Both the position numbers and the translations under genes were made by a program. Positions 34,563 to 46,978 of a stretch of DNA of 64,000 nt are shown one piece after another. Within the stretch, counting starts at the first letter, position 1; every line of letters begins with the position of its first letter. The DNA comes from Allantophomopsis cytisporea. Lineage: Eukaryota > Ascomycota > Leotiomycetes > Phacidiales > Phacidiaceae. A model generated the notes under the pieces. The model searched no databases. It was not told where the DNA came from and was given only the letters and a program-made list of their open reading frames with translations. The DNA is taken from assembly GCA_024752435.1 (NCBI GenBank), contig CP103024.1:806001-870000 (forward strand), given 5' to 3'.

Positions 34563-37500
34563 TCAAGCCTCCTCACCAGCCAATATATCCCGAATACCTA
34601 ATAGCTCAATAACAACCTTCTCTTCCAACCTATTCTGGCAACTGAGATCAGTAGTATTAGGCTTCTGTCTTGAGAATTCTACTTCTCTTGGCCCCAGCGG
34701 CACGATTCTGTCTCTGAGAATATGTCGACTAGCAAGCCAGAATTCTACATCTTCAAGAACTCCTGGACCATCCCATATCACCTCGGGGATGTCGTTGATA
34801 CCGAGGAGAGAAGTGCGGAAGGCAGAAAGTATATAGGTTATGAGAGCAAGAGAGTTGGCTTCTGACACTGAGCTGTAGATTATAGGACGGGTCGAGCGAA
34901 TGGAGGTAGTACGGTTGGAATCCGGGGCTTCAAGTGCTTGAGCACTTTGCTTGAGAAGAGCAGGGAACTGTCGTAGAAAGAGTGCTATTTCGGCAGCTAT
35001 GGAAGAGCCAACGGCGTGTAACAGGTTCAGAAGGAGTGGGAGGATGCCGCGCACCCAGATATTATAGCACCGTTGAGGCCCCGAACCCTCTGCGATCGGT
35101 GATGCTCTGCCCTTCTGTAGATAGTTCGTGAGGCTTGCGGTGCTGATCTGACCTAAGACACCTTCAATAGCTAGCTGCTCTGCCATGGCAGGCATACTTG
35201 AAAGCTCGAGAAGGAAGAGGATACTGAGTTCACCATATATTGGGTCACCATCGACAGCAAGCTTGTCAGACCAGGAGAACAGCGTTGTAGCAACACGGGC
35301 AGTCTCGGATAATATCATGTTCTGCACGATCTGTGCGTGACAGAATTCCATTCCCGGGATGCGCAAGCACGCTTGCAAGATGGCTGTGACCAACGCGACA
35401 TCTTCTGGAGCGACATTTGCAGAATTGTCGTGAATTGCGGTAACTATCACACGGAAGTCTTGTGCAACAACTCGTTGAACGACGTCCAGAGTTAATTGTA
35501 CGACCGAAGCATTGTTGGATATCTTCGCGGCTTGCTCTTTAGATGTAGCATTTGCTGGAGGTGCTTGCTCTGCTGCGGTCATCGAATTTGGCTGAATGCA
35601 GAGTAATATAAACAGCATCTTCAGGAGTGTTCTATAATATTGTGCATCGCCAGCTGCCAAAGCTGTACCAAAGCTTGAGTCTAGACCATGTATTGTATCC
35701 CATACTGTGATCAAGAGACCTCGCACCTCCGGTATCGAGCTGCCGTCCTGAACTAGCTTCTGCAGAAGTGACAGGGCCAGATTTGCTCTTATTTGAATTA
35801 GGTCGTTAAATATCGTCTCTGGTAGCTGGCTTCGCATATTCGACTTCAAGCAGTCAGCGACAACTTTGGCCAATGTCTTTTGCAAACTTTGCTCTTTGGA
35901 CGGAATGCAACTGAGCTCAATAGCTAGATACTTCCAGCTGTTCAGAAGAGCCTATATAATGTCAGTTGCTGTGAGTAAGAGATGCGCTGTAAAAACCTAC
36001 TATTTGAGCATCAACAAGTGACAAGTTGATATTAGCCTTAGCGAGTTCAGCTGCAAGTCCATCATTTCTGAGACCAGTCCATGCTTGATCGTTGTAAAGC
36101 ATCTTCTCAGCAAGTCCAATATCATAGAAGTATTCGTGACCGTATTCACGGCGGATAAGCCCTGTTCGCTTGAAGTTCTCCAAATTACATCCTGGAAATT
36201 TGGCTTCAAAATTACGTTTTAGGTTACCTTGCAGGGACGAGTTGTAGGCAGGTACCGACACCGCTTCCTTGGTGAGATAGCCGATATGTGGAAGCAGATC
36301 CTTTGCAGGGCTTCCATTCCCAGTCTGACGAGAATGGAAAATATACATTGCCATTATTTCAGCGATGTAGGCGGCCGATCGTATTCTCGATGACATGATG
36401 GATGAGAATACGACGCTTGTAGATGAAGTCGTGCCCTTTGTGTTGGCGAGGTACTCAGAAATAGACTTTATGAAGTTTGCATGCCTTTGCAAGCTGGACA
36501 TAGCCCAAGGCCAGAAGTTTTGGGACAGTGCAACGAACTTGAGAAGGGCTAGGGCCTCTCGAGGTGGGAGTTGTTCAATATTGCACAGGATGTCCAGTGC
36601 CGATGTGAAAATGGGTTTCTCAGCTGGTGAAGCGGCCTTGCGTTCATCATGCTTCAGCGACTCCCGAGGGGTGTTTCCAGTAAGGATGTAGATTGCGAAC
36701 CATTGCTGGCGTTTGCTGACAACAGCAGCAAGAAGGTTCCAGACTGCGACACTATGAGTCGAATGATTCAGCGGCTGACCAAGATCTCTAAGCATCCCTA
36801 GGAAATCCTTCGATATCTGTGGCCCAAGCAGACCGAGAAGAGAAGGCGGCTCGCTCTCGCCTTCAGAAGCATTGATAACCAGTGCCTCGAACAGCTCCAG
36901 CGTCAGAACCTGGAATGAGTCGTGAGAAGCGTATAAGCGTGCAAGAAGTGGTGATATTTTGAATAGGCGAAGACTTAATTGGGAGTTGGATAGTCCTTGT
37001 TGAGTAGCGATCCCAATCAGTATCACACAGAGTTTGAGTATGGATTTGACCTGAGCAACCCAGAGTTGGAGAATTGGTAGATTGACTGTGGAGTTTGGAG
37101 TGCAAAAGCCATCCAAGCATGCTCGCAAGATTGGTTGGAACGTCATGTCTGGGCTTGTAGACAGGAAGCTAGTCACCAAATGCTTCGCAGAAGGTGCCAG
37201 TGTGCCAGTGATCTTGGACTCGAGGTCCTGAGAATCGTCATCACTGTACGAGTACTGAAGAATCGTCTCGAAAGTCGAAGCTATAACGCCGACCAAGAGT
37301 AACCGTTCCTCTGGCAATACGAATCTCCAGTGAGGCATACTTTCGAGGACATCGAGGAACGTGCGTGTAAAAGATCGCAATACCTTAGCCAGAACCTGAT
37401 TTGGAACACCTGCACCGAGCTCCTCGGAATTAGACTTGCGAGACGATGATTGACGACCTATCTTTCGGACTGCAGCATGAACCACAGACTCCTCAACGAG

Positions 37501-40233
37501 TGCGTTGAATAGTTTCGTACAGGAAGTCAAAAATCCGTAGTGACCACTGATCAGCTCTGTGCTAGCAATGATCCCAGACAGTTTCCCTCCTCGTCCATCC
37601 ATGTCTAAGAGGCTGCTGCGGCTCAAAAGTGGCCAGACGCGGCCGGGAAGGATAGGTAACACAGCGTGTATGAACTGCACGCAGGCTACCAGGAGCTCCA
37701 AGGCTTCATCGCTTCCTGTTTCGCCAGACTTTCTCTGTAGCTCCTCCTCAAAGAGATCGAAGATTACTGAAACAATGTCTCGATTGCGGCTTAGCCCGTC
37801 ACTAGCTTCTTCCAGAATTCGGTGAGAAACGGCTCTGGAATCAACAGGGACATCACCGTTCCCACTAGTTTTCGAAGCGCTGAGGAGAAGTGTTGCAAAT
37901 GTGCCAATTATCTCAGTAGCGCTATCACGGTCGATTGCCCCCCCCGTTGTTGCGTCTATTGTGTTGGCTCCCGTAAGGGAGGTCTCAAGAAGTTTACCAA
38001 AGTAACGAAGTCCAGAGTATTCGTGGAACCATATTGTGACTTTGCCCTTGTCAGGATCAGAGACGACCCTACCAAGAGTTCCTGCAGGTATTTGGAAATC
38101 ATTGGCGGCCGTAAGAGCAAGTGGATTGTGCAGTCGTACTTTGGTGCTGCTGCGATCTTCTATTAAATGCACAGAACGAGTGAGACGAATCGTGTTGGTG
38201 TTTTCTTCTTCCAGGGCTGTTGTATAATCTCTGAACTCAGACGGCAGTTCGTATGTGAAGCTTTGAATCTGCTCAAGAAGCTTGACTGCTACCGGGGTTC
38301 CATCATCATCACTAAAACTCGAACATGCCGAGATCGCCCGAATCATCTTCAAAAATGGCAACTGTTCATAAGGGTATCGTGACATTGCAGCATGAAGAAG
38401 ATTCTCGGTCAGGTAATCATCCTGGATGAATACCGCAAGGGGATCATCTGTCGCGCTGAGTTTTGGAGCATCAACTAAGTCCCAATATTGCTGTCCACCA
38501 GTGATGGCTGCCAGAGTGGCAGCTAAAACCTCTGGGATATAGTGCAATGCTGCTATGCTACTGCGCACTACGTCGAGAATGATCAGGCGCATCCTTGCAC
38601 CAATCACTGCCAAACGTGATGTGTTTGAAGCGGTGCCAAAGTGTATGGCAAGAATAGGAAGGACATCAAAGAGGCGGCTACCATCAATAGCACTCCTAGC
38701 CAGATACTCTATTGGACTACCATCTTCGTCCCAATCCATTATGTTTTCCAAGACCTCCTCATATATCCCAGCATCAAGAGAGGCCTCGCTACTGACGGAT
38801 GATCTTCGCCGGCCACTCTCCCTTTCAAAGCCCTCAACAGCTCGCTGAGATTGTCGAAGTTCTCGGGCTTCCCGTCGATTTGTGGATATCTCCTGCATGG
38901 TTTGTAGAAGTATACCCCAGACAAAGATAGCAGGACTAGCCGTAGCCGTAGCGTTGCTTGCTGCCGTCAAAAATATGTCGTGAAGGTCGTTCATAGTTTT
39001 CACTGAGGTGATGTATGCAATTTGTTCAGCGTTGTCGGCTTCAGGCAAAGCCGTCTCTTGCGGCTCAAGCAGATAAGAGAGTGATCGAGACAGATCTAGC
39101 ATAGCAAGGGAAACAACTGCAGTCAAGGATTGCAGCTGTGTCACTAATGACTGTAAAGATGGATGTGGTGCCTGATACTGGTCAAGGTATCCAAACTCCG
39201 AAAGCAACTGGTACCACTCAAGCACAATCTTCGCAGAAGGGATGCAGCCAGCTGTGTCGAGAGCCTGAAATAATAGCTCAAGTATATGAATTGCTTCTGC
39301 AATCTGAGTTCTTGTAAATTCGAGCTCGACATCATCACGTCCGCCTTCTTGCTTGAACCAGCCACTACCCTGCAAAAGGCGCTCAATACATGTTCGGAGT
39401 CCCTTGATGCAATTGGCCTGGAAGGTGTGAGATTCCCTGCCAGATAAATGCACTGCATCTCGAAGCTCTTTAGCAACGTTCTCGACCCATGGTATCTCGC
39501 CCTCCGCTGTCATTGCCATTCCTTGACGTACAACGTGCTCTGAGTAGATACACCTTTGTAACAGAGTTTCGGCGCATCGTAAGATATACGTTCTCTCCGT
39601 CAAATATGTGCTGAGAATTCGAAGTCGTCGGCTTTCTTGTGTTCCAAATGTCTGGGGATCCGTTCCCAACCCCCCAGCTCCCGATAGCAGAGCTCTGGAA
39701 GTCGAGTTAAGCTGAACGTCGCTTGCGTTACCCACGGCCGCTTGTAATGTCGAGGTCTCTTCGTCGGTAAAAGCGCATGATAGCCTTGCAGCGGATCTGG
39801 TTTGCCATTCTTCCACAACTATTCGTAATGCTGCAATCTCGTCGATATCAGCTTCCTTGCTCAGCCATAAAGAATCCTCCTTGATTTCGCTGATGTTGTA
39901 TCTGCCATCTGTAGTTGGAGTGACATTGATTGCTGCGGTTTTCGTCTCGAATGCAGATTTTGTTTGCGTCGTTGCTTTGGCAAATGCGTCGAAGGGTTTG
40001 GCAAGAAGCTGCAAAACATATGGCTCTGACAGAAAGCTTCTGAGCTTCGATTGACTCTGAATAGACCTTTCATCTAAAGAGAGGAGATGAAAGGTGCCTT
40101 TCCATGAGCTGTAGCAATGTTAGCAAGTGAGTCCGGGCCCAAGCCTTTTCACCCATACTCACATAACAAGCTCGTCTCCGCTCAAGCATTTCTCGAGCGG
40201 AGGAAAATAGGTAGACTCTGGTATGGGCACCAT
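34563..40233 (-). CDS. NUP188: Nucleoporin Nup188, inner-ring scaffold of the nuclear pore
   Basis: Three exons on the minus strand: 40163-40233, 36001-40108 and 34563-35951, 1855 aa. It is a large alpha-solenoid scaffold of the nuclear pore inner ring, a partner of Nic96 and paralogue of Nup192. The N-terminus, rebuilt across a 54-nt intron, reads MVPIPESTYFPPLEKCL ... ELVI|SWKGTFHLLSLDERS. The conserved SEIKEDSLWLSKEADIDEI segment follows. An SH3-like insertion near residues 690-735 (AGTLGRVVSDPDKGKVTIWF then YFGKLLETS) is a known mark of fungal Nup188. The C-terminal part joins across a 49-nt intron (LVDAQI|ALLNSWKYLAIEL); without it the last 462 residues look like a separate gene. Overall length agrees with fungal Nup188 proteins. 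It is divergent from trpC. Confidence 0.9.
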
Positions 40234-40723
40234 CGTCACCAAGCACTGCAAGCCAGAAGTAATTCAGCCAGCGTTGCGCAGAGCTTTGAAGCTCAAAATG
40301 GTGAGCAGATAGACAATGTTATGTCGAGCGCGCGGTTGAACTTGTCTTGTTTATTCGTTATTCGTTACTAGGAACACCAATACTTTAGCTACAGGCCTGC
40401 ATGACCTATCCACATCCAAAGTAAATACGCGCGACCACCCAGACCACAACTTTTGTTGCGCGACATCGCTAGTGGCGTTAGAGTGCCGCCGTAACAGTCG
40501 GCACAGAAAGTGTGTCATACTCCGACTGGGAACTTTACTATTATTCTCAGTCCTCTTTGTGACTCGCACCTTCAAACTGTTGCGACAGAGCACAACAGAG
40601 AGTACCATCCCCTTCCTCTCTTTTCTCTTCCATAGTCACCATTTCGATTCTTCCAGACTCTCCACGTCTACGATAAAAGGACGAAACTAAATATTGAAGG
40701 GACGTGGCAGACAGCACAATACA
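40234..40723. promoter_or_regulatory. Divergent promoter, Nup188 / trpC, with a Gcn4/CpcA-like half site
   Basis: 490 bp between divergent start codons. TGACTC at 40560-40565 matches six of seven bases of the TGA(C/G)TCA element bound by Gcn4/CpcA, which activates amino-acid genes under starvation. One imperfect site is weak evidence. Confidence 0.35.
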
Positions 40724-43062
40724 ATGCCTTCCTCCGATCTTATAGACCATTCGCCTCAGCATCCATCCGCTCGACCTCCGTTGGCAAATGCCTCCAACCT
40801 TATTCTCATTGACAACTACGATTCATTCACCTGGAACGTTTACCAGTACCTTATTCTGGAGGGCGCCACCGTTACTGTATACCGAAATGATAAAATCACG
40901 CTTGAGGACCTCATTGCCAAAGAGCCCACTCAATTGGTGATCAGCCCTGGACCGGGTCACCCAGAGACTGATTCTGGAGTTAGCAGAGAAGCTATTAAAC
41001 ACTTTGCTGGCAAGATTCCAATCTTCGGTGTATGCATGGGGCAGTAAGTTATAACCATATTTATTTCCAGGACTTGTGCTAACAAGCATATAGACAATGC
41101 ATATTCTCTGTTTTCGGTGGTGATGTTTCATCAGCTGGCGAGATTCTTCATGGAAAAACGTCGCCTCTTGCTCACGACTCTAAAGGTGTATATGCCAATC
41201 TTCCACAAGACCTTCCGGTCACCCGATACCACTCCCTTGCTGGCACGCATGCGACACTACCCGAATGTTTAGAGGTGTCATCCTGGATCTCAAAGGGCAC
41301 CGATGGTGGAAAGGGCATCATTATGGGTGTTCGGCACAAGGAATTGGTTATTGAAGCCGTTCAGTTTCACCCTGAGAGTATCTTGACTGAGGAGGGCCGA
41401 GTCATGTTTCGAAACTTCTTATACATGCGCGGTGGTACGTGGGCCGAGAACGAGAAACTTCAGGCTGAGGCTATTAGCTCGGCAAAGAAGCCAAACGGAA
41501 CAGCCAGTAAGAAGGAGAACATATTGGATAAGATCTTTGCGCACCGCAGGGCTGGTGTTGCTGCCCAGAAGGAGATTCCTTCTCAACGACCAAGTGATTT
41601 GCAAGCTGCTTATGAACTGAATGTCGCCCCTCCTCAAATTAACTTCGTCGATAGACTACGAAAATCGCCTTTCAAATTATCACTTATGGCAGAGATCAAG
41701 CGTGCTTCTCCATCGAAGGGCGTCATCTCCATGTCTACTTGCGCACCAGCCCAAGCAAAGATATACGCTCTCGCTGGAGCAAGTGTCATTTCCGTTTTGA
41801 CGGAACCTGAATGGTTCAAGGGCAACATTGAAGATCTCCGATATGTTCGCCAGGCTCTTGAGGGCATGCCAAATCGTCCAGCGGTTCTCCGAAAGGAATT
41901 CATCTTCGAAGAGTACCAAATCCTTGAAGCTAGATTGGCTGGAGCTGATACTGTTCTTCTCATTGTCAAGATGCTCGATGAGCAAACCTTGACGAGACTG
42001 TACAAATACTCTCTCTCCTTAGGAATGGAGCCTCTTGTAGAAGTCAATACTGAGGATGAAATGGCTATTGCTGTTAAGCTTGGCTCCAAGGTCATTGGAG
42101 TAAACAACCGGAATCTTACTAGTTTCGAAGTTGATTTGGACACAACTAGCAGACTTTTAGCACAAGTACCAGAAGAAACCATTGTGTGTGCGCTTAGCGG
42201 CATCTCAAGTTCTAAAGACGTAGAAGCATATCAAAAGAACGGTGTCGGAGCTGTACTGGTCGGCGAGGCGCTCATGCGCGCAAAGGATACTGCGAAATTC
42301 ATCGGCGAGCTTCTCGGGGGTTCAGTCAGTTCTAAGACCACCTACCCATCGTCGTTGATGGTCAAGATTTGCGGTACCAGAACATCTGATGCTGCTCAAG
42401 CTGCCGTTTCATCTGGCGCCGATCTTATTGGCATGATCTTGGTTCCTGGTCGCAAGCGCTGCGTAACTAAAGAGCAGGGTCTAGCCATTTCAAAGGTTGT
42501 TCACGAGACCAAGACCCGCAAGTTCCAGAATTCCCAAGGAGTATCGGATGGCGAGGCGGCTACTGACTTCTTCGCAAATGCTGAATCTACCCTTACGAAT
42601 GATCGAGCACTTTTGGTTGGTGTCTTCCAAAACCAACCGCTAGCTGAGATCCTTGAACTTCAGAAGCTCTACAACTTAGACATTGTCCAATTGCATGGCT
42701 ACGAGCCACTAGAATGGGCCAAGATAATCCCAGTACCTGTTATAAGAAGCTTCAAACCTGGACAACCTGGTCTTGCTCGCAGAGGCTACCATATTGTACC
42801 TCTGCTTGACTCTGCAAGTGGCGGATCTGGCGAGAAGTTGGACATCAGCGAAGTGAAGGCTACGCTTGAGAACGATGGCGAGCTCCGTGTCTTATTGGCA
42901 GGAGGCTTAAACGCGGAGAATGTTGCGCAGGCAGTGAGGGATGTAGGGGAAGTTGGGGCGAGAATCTTAGCTGTCGATGTCAGCAGTGGCGTTGAAGAAG
43001 ATGGCGTTCAAAGTGTGGAAAAGATTCAGGCTTTTATTAAGGCTGCCAAGAGTGTGCGATAG
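40724..43062 (+). CDS. trpC: Trifunctional tryptophan biosynthesis protein (GATase-IGPS-PRAI)
   Basis: Two exons (40724-41043 and 41094-43062) with a 50-nt intron, 762 aa. It carries three activities: the glutamine amidotransferase subunit of anthranilate synthase, indole-3-glycerol-phosphate synthase, and phosphoribosylanthranilate isomerase. The GATase domain (about 25-225) shows LILIDNYDSFTWNVYQYL, the nucleophile Cys near 104 in GVCMGQ (the intron falls just after, giving GQQCIFSVFGG), and FHPESILTEEG. IGPS (about 265-525) shows LMAEIKRASPSKG, RKEFIFEEYQ and VGVNNRNL-type IGVNNRNLTSFEVD. PRAI (about 530-762) shows VKICGTRTSDAAQAAVSSGA and VLLAGGLNAENV. The ATG at 40724 is preferred over one ten codons upstream by family length. 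This fusion is standard for ascomycetes. Confidence 0.96.
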
Positions 43063-43930
43063 ATTTAGATATTCATGAGAAGCACTTCGGTTGTTTGATC
43101 TACTGATTTATGAGGATTTTTTTTCATCTTAAAACCTTTACCTCTTTCGATATTGCATATACCTACCAATCTGATGAGCTGTGGGCCTCGTATATGAAGG
43201 GTGTCTTTGTGTTGCTACGACATTCAGGAGCAAGTGATTGATAAAGAGATACATCTATCTTTTATCTCTTTCGCAGATTTGCAACCTCAACACATCTCAG
43301 TCAAGTGTTTTGTGCTCACCAAAACATCTGAACCACTTCTAGGGTTCGTTGGTAGCAAATTCAATCACATAAGTGTGAAGCATCTCAGCCAGGCACTCGC
43401 TCATTTCAGACATCTACTATCACTATTTGAGTCTCTTGTGACTGGTATAAGTTCAATTTCTGAAAAACTAATTCTGATCAACAACATACATTTTCAAGTG
43501 AAGTACATCGCTGGTAAGCACATCGTCATACTTGCTCTCAATTATGCTCCATTTCATCATGGTCACATTCATTTCATTTCAACTCGTTTCATGTCATGCC
43601 ATTTCAGATTGTTTCATCTTCCTTTCTCTTCACGACCACAACCATTAAGCGCATTGGATCTCTCATTCACCAATATTGTTTCAATCTCTCTAGATCGTCA
43701 ACTACTTTTCTACTTCAACACTTCGACGAAGTCTTATTACATCTTTCACCTCACCTCTCTTAATCATTAAGCGTATCATCTATATCTTGAAAATCAACAG
43801 CATCCTAGCCTCTTGAGTGTTTGTGCTCACAGTCGTTCTACCCATTATTCGCCTTCAGCCTGGTTATCCATCTCTTATCATAGTTTCATAATCTCTTCGA
43901 GAACTAACAAGAACTGACAGCCCAGTAACC
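43063..43930. other. Intergenic region trpC / BRCT-WGR gene
   Basis: 868 bp. It contains the trpC 3' UTR and a pyrimidine-rich leader with repeated TTTCAT-type words (about 43550-43620) before the next gene. A 189-codon ORF at 43201-43770 has Leu/Ser/His-rich composition typical of a T/C-rich leader and is not supported. Confidence 0.5.
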
Positions 43931-45470
43931 ATGCCACCCAAGCGCGAACGTGGTCAGAATGGCAAACCAATCTTCAGAAATCTCGTCTTCGCCCTATGCG
44001 GGGATTTCCTCAGCATAAACGATCGGATCCTGCCATACTCCCAGATAGAGGAATGGATCACAACCTGTGCTGGCACTTATAAGGAAAAAGTCGCTGATGA
44101 TACTACACATTTGATCTGCACAATGGAAGAATTCACAAGAAAGAATAAAGGCGCTAAGGGTATGTAATTATTACTACATTAGCAAGTTATTTGGTCATTT
44201 GTTTGCCTTCGGGTTTGACCTTACATGACCGATTCTGGGCTAATGTTCGGTGTCTCATGCAGTTGCGAAGGCACTGAAGGTCCCCGGCTGCAAGATAGTC
44301 AGCTTTGACTGGCTGCAGGAATGTATATCCTTATACACAGTCAAGCGAAAGGTCAAGGAGAAGCCATTCTTGCTCAAAGAGTTGGCGAAACGAGAGAAGG
44401 TAGCAGAGAAATTGAGAAAGGAGGCGCGGGAACGGAGAGAGAACGATGGAGTGCTCGCGAATGAGCTGGTCAACATTAGTACGTCATCCATGTCTTATCC
44501 TTTGATTTATCTGCTGTGTTTGTCAGATTGTTTTATGCAAAGCGCCGAGAATGTGCTATTCATGACTTCGGGATGTAGCTCGCACCGGTTCTTTCCATAT
44601 CTATGTGGATCAGACAGGCTTCAAATATGAAATACCAATGACGCATATTACTTTCCTCGACGAGAATAACATGGTTCGCACCAAGAAATATACGTTATAT
44701 GTAAGTCATCACTCTCTCCTTAACGCCCACCAGCACCGAGCCAAGCTCACTCATAAACAGCTTTTCGAAACCAATGCACTGCCACACCTTTACAAATGGG
44801 GAGCGAAATTCAACGACGGCAAAAAGAAAGCTGCGTTCTACCGTAAGGGCTGCGTCACACAGATGCACTTCGACCAGGCCTTTGCAGGCTTCCGGGATTT
44901 CTTCAGAAAGAAGACAGGTGTCAACTGGGACGAGAGATGCGATGGAATTGTTGTCAAGGATGAAAATAAGTTTCGATACTCGCCTCCTGAGGAGGGCAAG
45001 CCGGTTGGCATGCTACCGCCGACATGTTTGAAGCCTAAGAAAGAAGTAGAAGATGAAGACACTGGCGAAGATGAGAATGTATGCGAGGACAAAAATGAAG
45101 AGACGGAGAACAGCGGTGAGGAGAAGACGGGGAATGAGAAAAGTGATACTGATGAAAGCACGATGACTCTGGAAGATGGAGATGAAGAGCCTCCAAGAAA
45201 GCGCAAACGCAAATCTCCTTCTCCTTCTCCTTTGGAATATGGGTATCATTTTTCTCCTAGCGCATTGGCACCACCTAGTGGACTGGTATGTTCCGCCTTG
45301 CACGAAGTCTGACATCCAAATTCTCTACCCTGTAACTTGCTCCTCGTTTCGGAAAGCTCTACTGTATCGCAATACAGAGATAGCTAGCTACCGATCAGGT
45401 TGTCAAGTCACCGGTCCGCAAGTGGGCAGAGCATTTTGCGTACATACTCACTTGGATTAAGCAAAGCTAG
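43931..45470 (+). CDS. BRCT and WGR domain protein without PARP catalytic domain
   Basis: Five exons: 43931-44159, 44263-44478, 44579-44700, 44761-45285 and 45399-45470, 387 aa. An N-terminal BRCT domain (residues about 10-100; IFRNLVFALCGDFL, VADDTTHLICTMEEF, VPGCKIVSFDWLQECI) suggests phosphopeptide or DNA-end binding. A charged coiled segment follows (KREKVAEKLRKEARERREN), then a WGR-like domain (about 160-265; FHIYVDQTGFKYE, KYTLYLFETNALPHLYKWG, AFAGFRDFFRKKTGVNWDERCDG). An acidic Glu/Asp-rich stretch and a basic RKRKRKSPSPSP nuclear-signal-like patch come next. The last intron (113 nt) and exon (ending WAEHFAYILTWIKQS) are inferred from splice sites; reading on from exon 4 gives only nine extra residues. 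Fungal proteins of this class are presumably nuclear DNA-repair factors. Confidence 0.75.
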
Positions 45471-45868
45471 CTATCCACACTTATCTTCATTTCTTTCTAA
45501 AGACCGCTCGGATATTCAGCTTTTATTTCTTCCCTATACATTTTTAGCAACCCTTCACTCGAAAATAACTCAGGGTCGAGAACAACCTTTGTTCAAGGTC
45601 CATTAAGCTTTTTAAGTCATCTTAACATGATACTACTCCTCACATCATACTTACCAGTTAGCACTTGAGAGTTCATTTTGCTTTTATTAATACTACCAAT
45701 AAGCAATAATTGCGAGAAATTACAATAAATTCATGATTAACTCATACAACTCTAACTAGAAAATATATGCAATGAGATATTGTGGAAACCCATGGTATCT
45801 TTTCCTTCCTGTGCAAAAACTGAGGTTGGAGTAAAATCAAAAGAACACGCCACGTAAAGTACAAACAT
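45471..45868. other. Convergent intergenic region (BRCT-WGR / bicupin)
   Basis: 398 bp of AT-rich DNA between two stop codons, with no supported feature. Confidence 0.5.
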
Positions 45869-46978
45869 TTACAAGACCTCAAAGCCCAACTCACTAGTCA
45901 AAGCAGAAAGCTTCCCAGAGTCCCAAGATTGAACATCCGCCACCTCTGGCACAACAGCCAAGTCATGCGAGGAGCCCACACTAGTCAGAACCTCACCCAC
46001 CCCACCGCCATTAGCAAAGAAGTATGCCTTCGCAAAAGCTGTATCAGCCCCAAAGCTGAAAGGCGTTCCAGCAGGAACAAAGGTAGTTTCTCCAGCCGTA
46101 GCAATGACTTCTGCGCCATCAATGACCAACTTCAAATTACCTTCAAGTACGTAGATAGCGTGATGAACATCCTTGAACTTCAAAGTCTGCGAGAGTCCCT
46201 TCCCACGATGTATAGCTGAACCCTCAATACTATAAATGGAGAATCTATCCGCCGTCTCCTTCCTCGTTGCCATAGGTCTCACAACCATTCCACCAACCAC
46301 GAACTTAGGACCCGTCTCAGACTTCAAGAAATAGCCCCCATTCTCGCATTTCCCTGGTAAGGTGTTTTCCTCCTCAGTCCATGGTTGCGGTTCAAATGAT
46401 TCTTTTTCACGCACAGGTACCATGTCAAATTTCTCCGTGGCAGCCATGAGCTTTGGAATGAGGACTTCAAAGGGGTTGCGCTTGTCATGAGTTGGAAAGA
46501 GAGGACCCGAGAAGGGCTCGCCGATAAATCGGAAGAATTCCTCCCACCCACCCGGTATGATGAGGCCAAGAAACTCAGTATGATTGCTGTCAATCTGGTA
46601 CTGATGGATTGTATTCTACACAATTGTTAGTTATGTAGTTCATTGGCATCATTGAAAAGGCTATCTTACTGGTGGTACGCTTGCAAAATCTCCTGGGAAG
46701 AGTGTGCGTGCGGAATCATTCGCCCATACGTTGATTCTTCCCTTGACGCAAAGGAATACATCATGGGCTTCGCGATGATAATGGAAGCCAATTGGCTTGT
46801 CATAAGTCCCTCCTGTACCAACTACTGCAAACGCATTGTCCGTCTCTTTCCCAGTGACCAGCAATCGCATGGTAGAGTTCGAGGTTGGAATAGTCCATAG
46901 CTCTCCATTATAACATGGGAGGACGTACGGCTCGCCAGCCTTGCCAGGAGGCGTCGAGAGACGATTGATAGAAGGCAT
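45869..46978 (-). CDS. Bicupin, quercetin 2,3-dioxygenase-like
   Basis: Two exons (46670-46978 and 45869-46615) with a 54-nt intron, 351 aa. It has two cupin barrels, as in fungal quercetinases, which cleave the flavonol C-ring with O2 and release CO. Cupin 1 motif 1 is GFHYHREAHDVFLCVKG (His66, His68); motif 2 begins PGDFASVPPNTIHQYQ with the third His near 107, formed across the intron. Counting E(x)6G backwards puts Asp at 73, where Aspergillus quercetinase has its key Glu; a Glu stands at 70 instead. Cupin 2 (DVHHAIYVLEGNLKLVIDGAEVI ... VPAGTPFSFG) is complete in shape. The ATG at 46978 is preferred; an in-frame ATG at 47056 would add a hydrophobic 26-residue leader that could be a signal peptide, so location is open. 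The substrate may not be quercetin. Confidence 0.75.

Noticed and set aside
34563..35885. Separate 440-aa gene downstream of Nup188
   Set aside because: It is the last exon of Nup188, joined by a 49-nt GT-AG intron at 35952-36000 in the same frame.
43201..43770. 189-codon plus-strand ORF before the BRCT-WGR gene
   Set aside because: Leu/Ser/His/Phe-rich translation of a T/C-rich leader with TTTCAT words; no domain.
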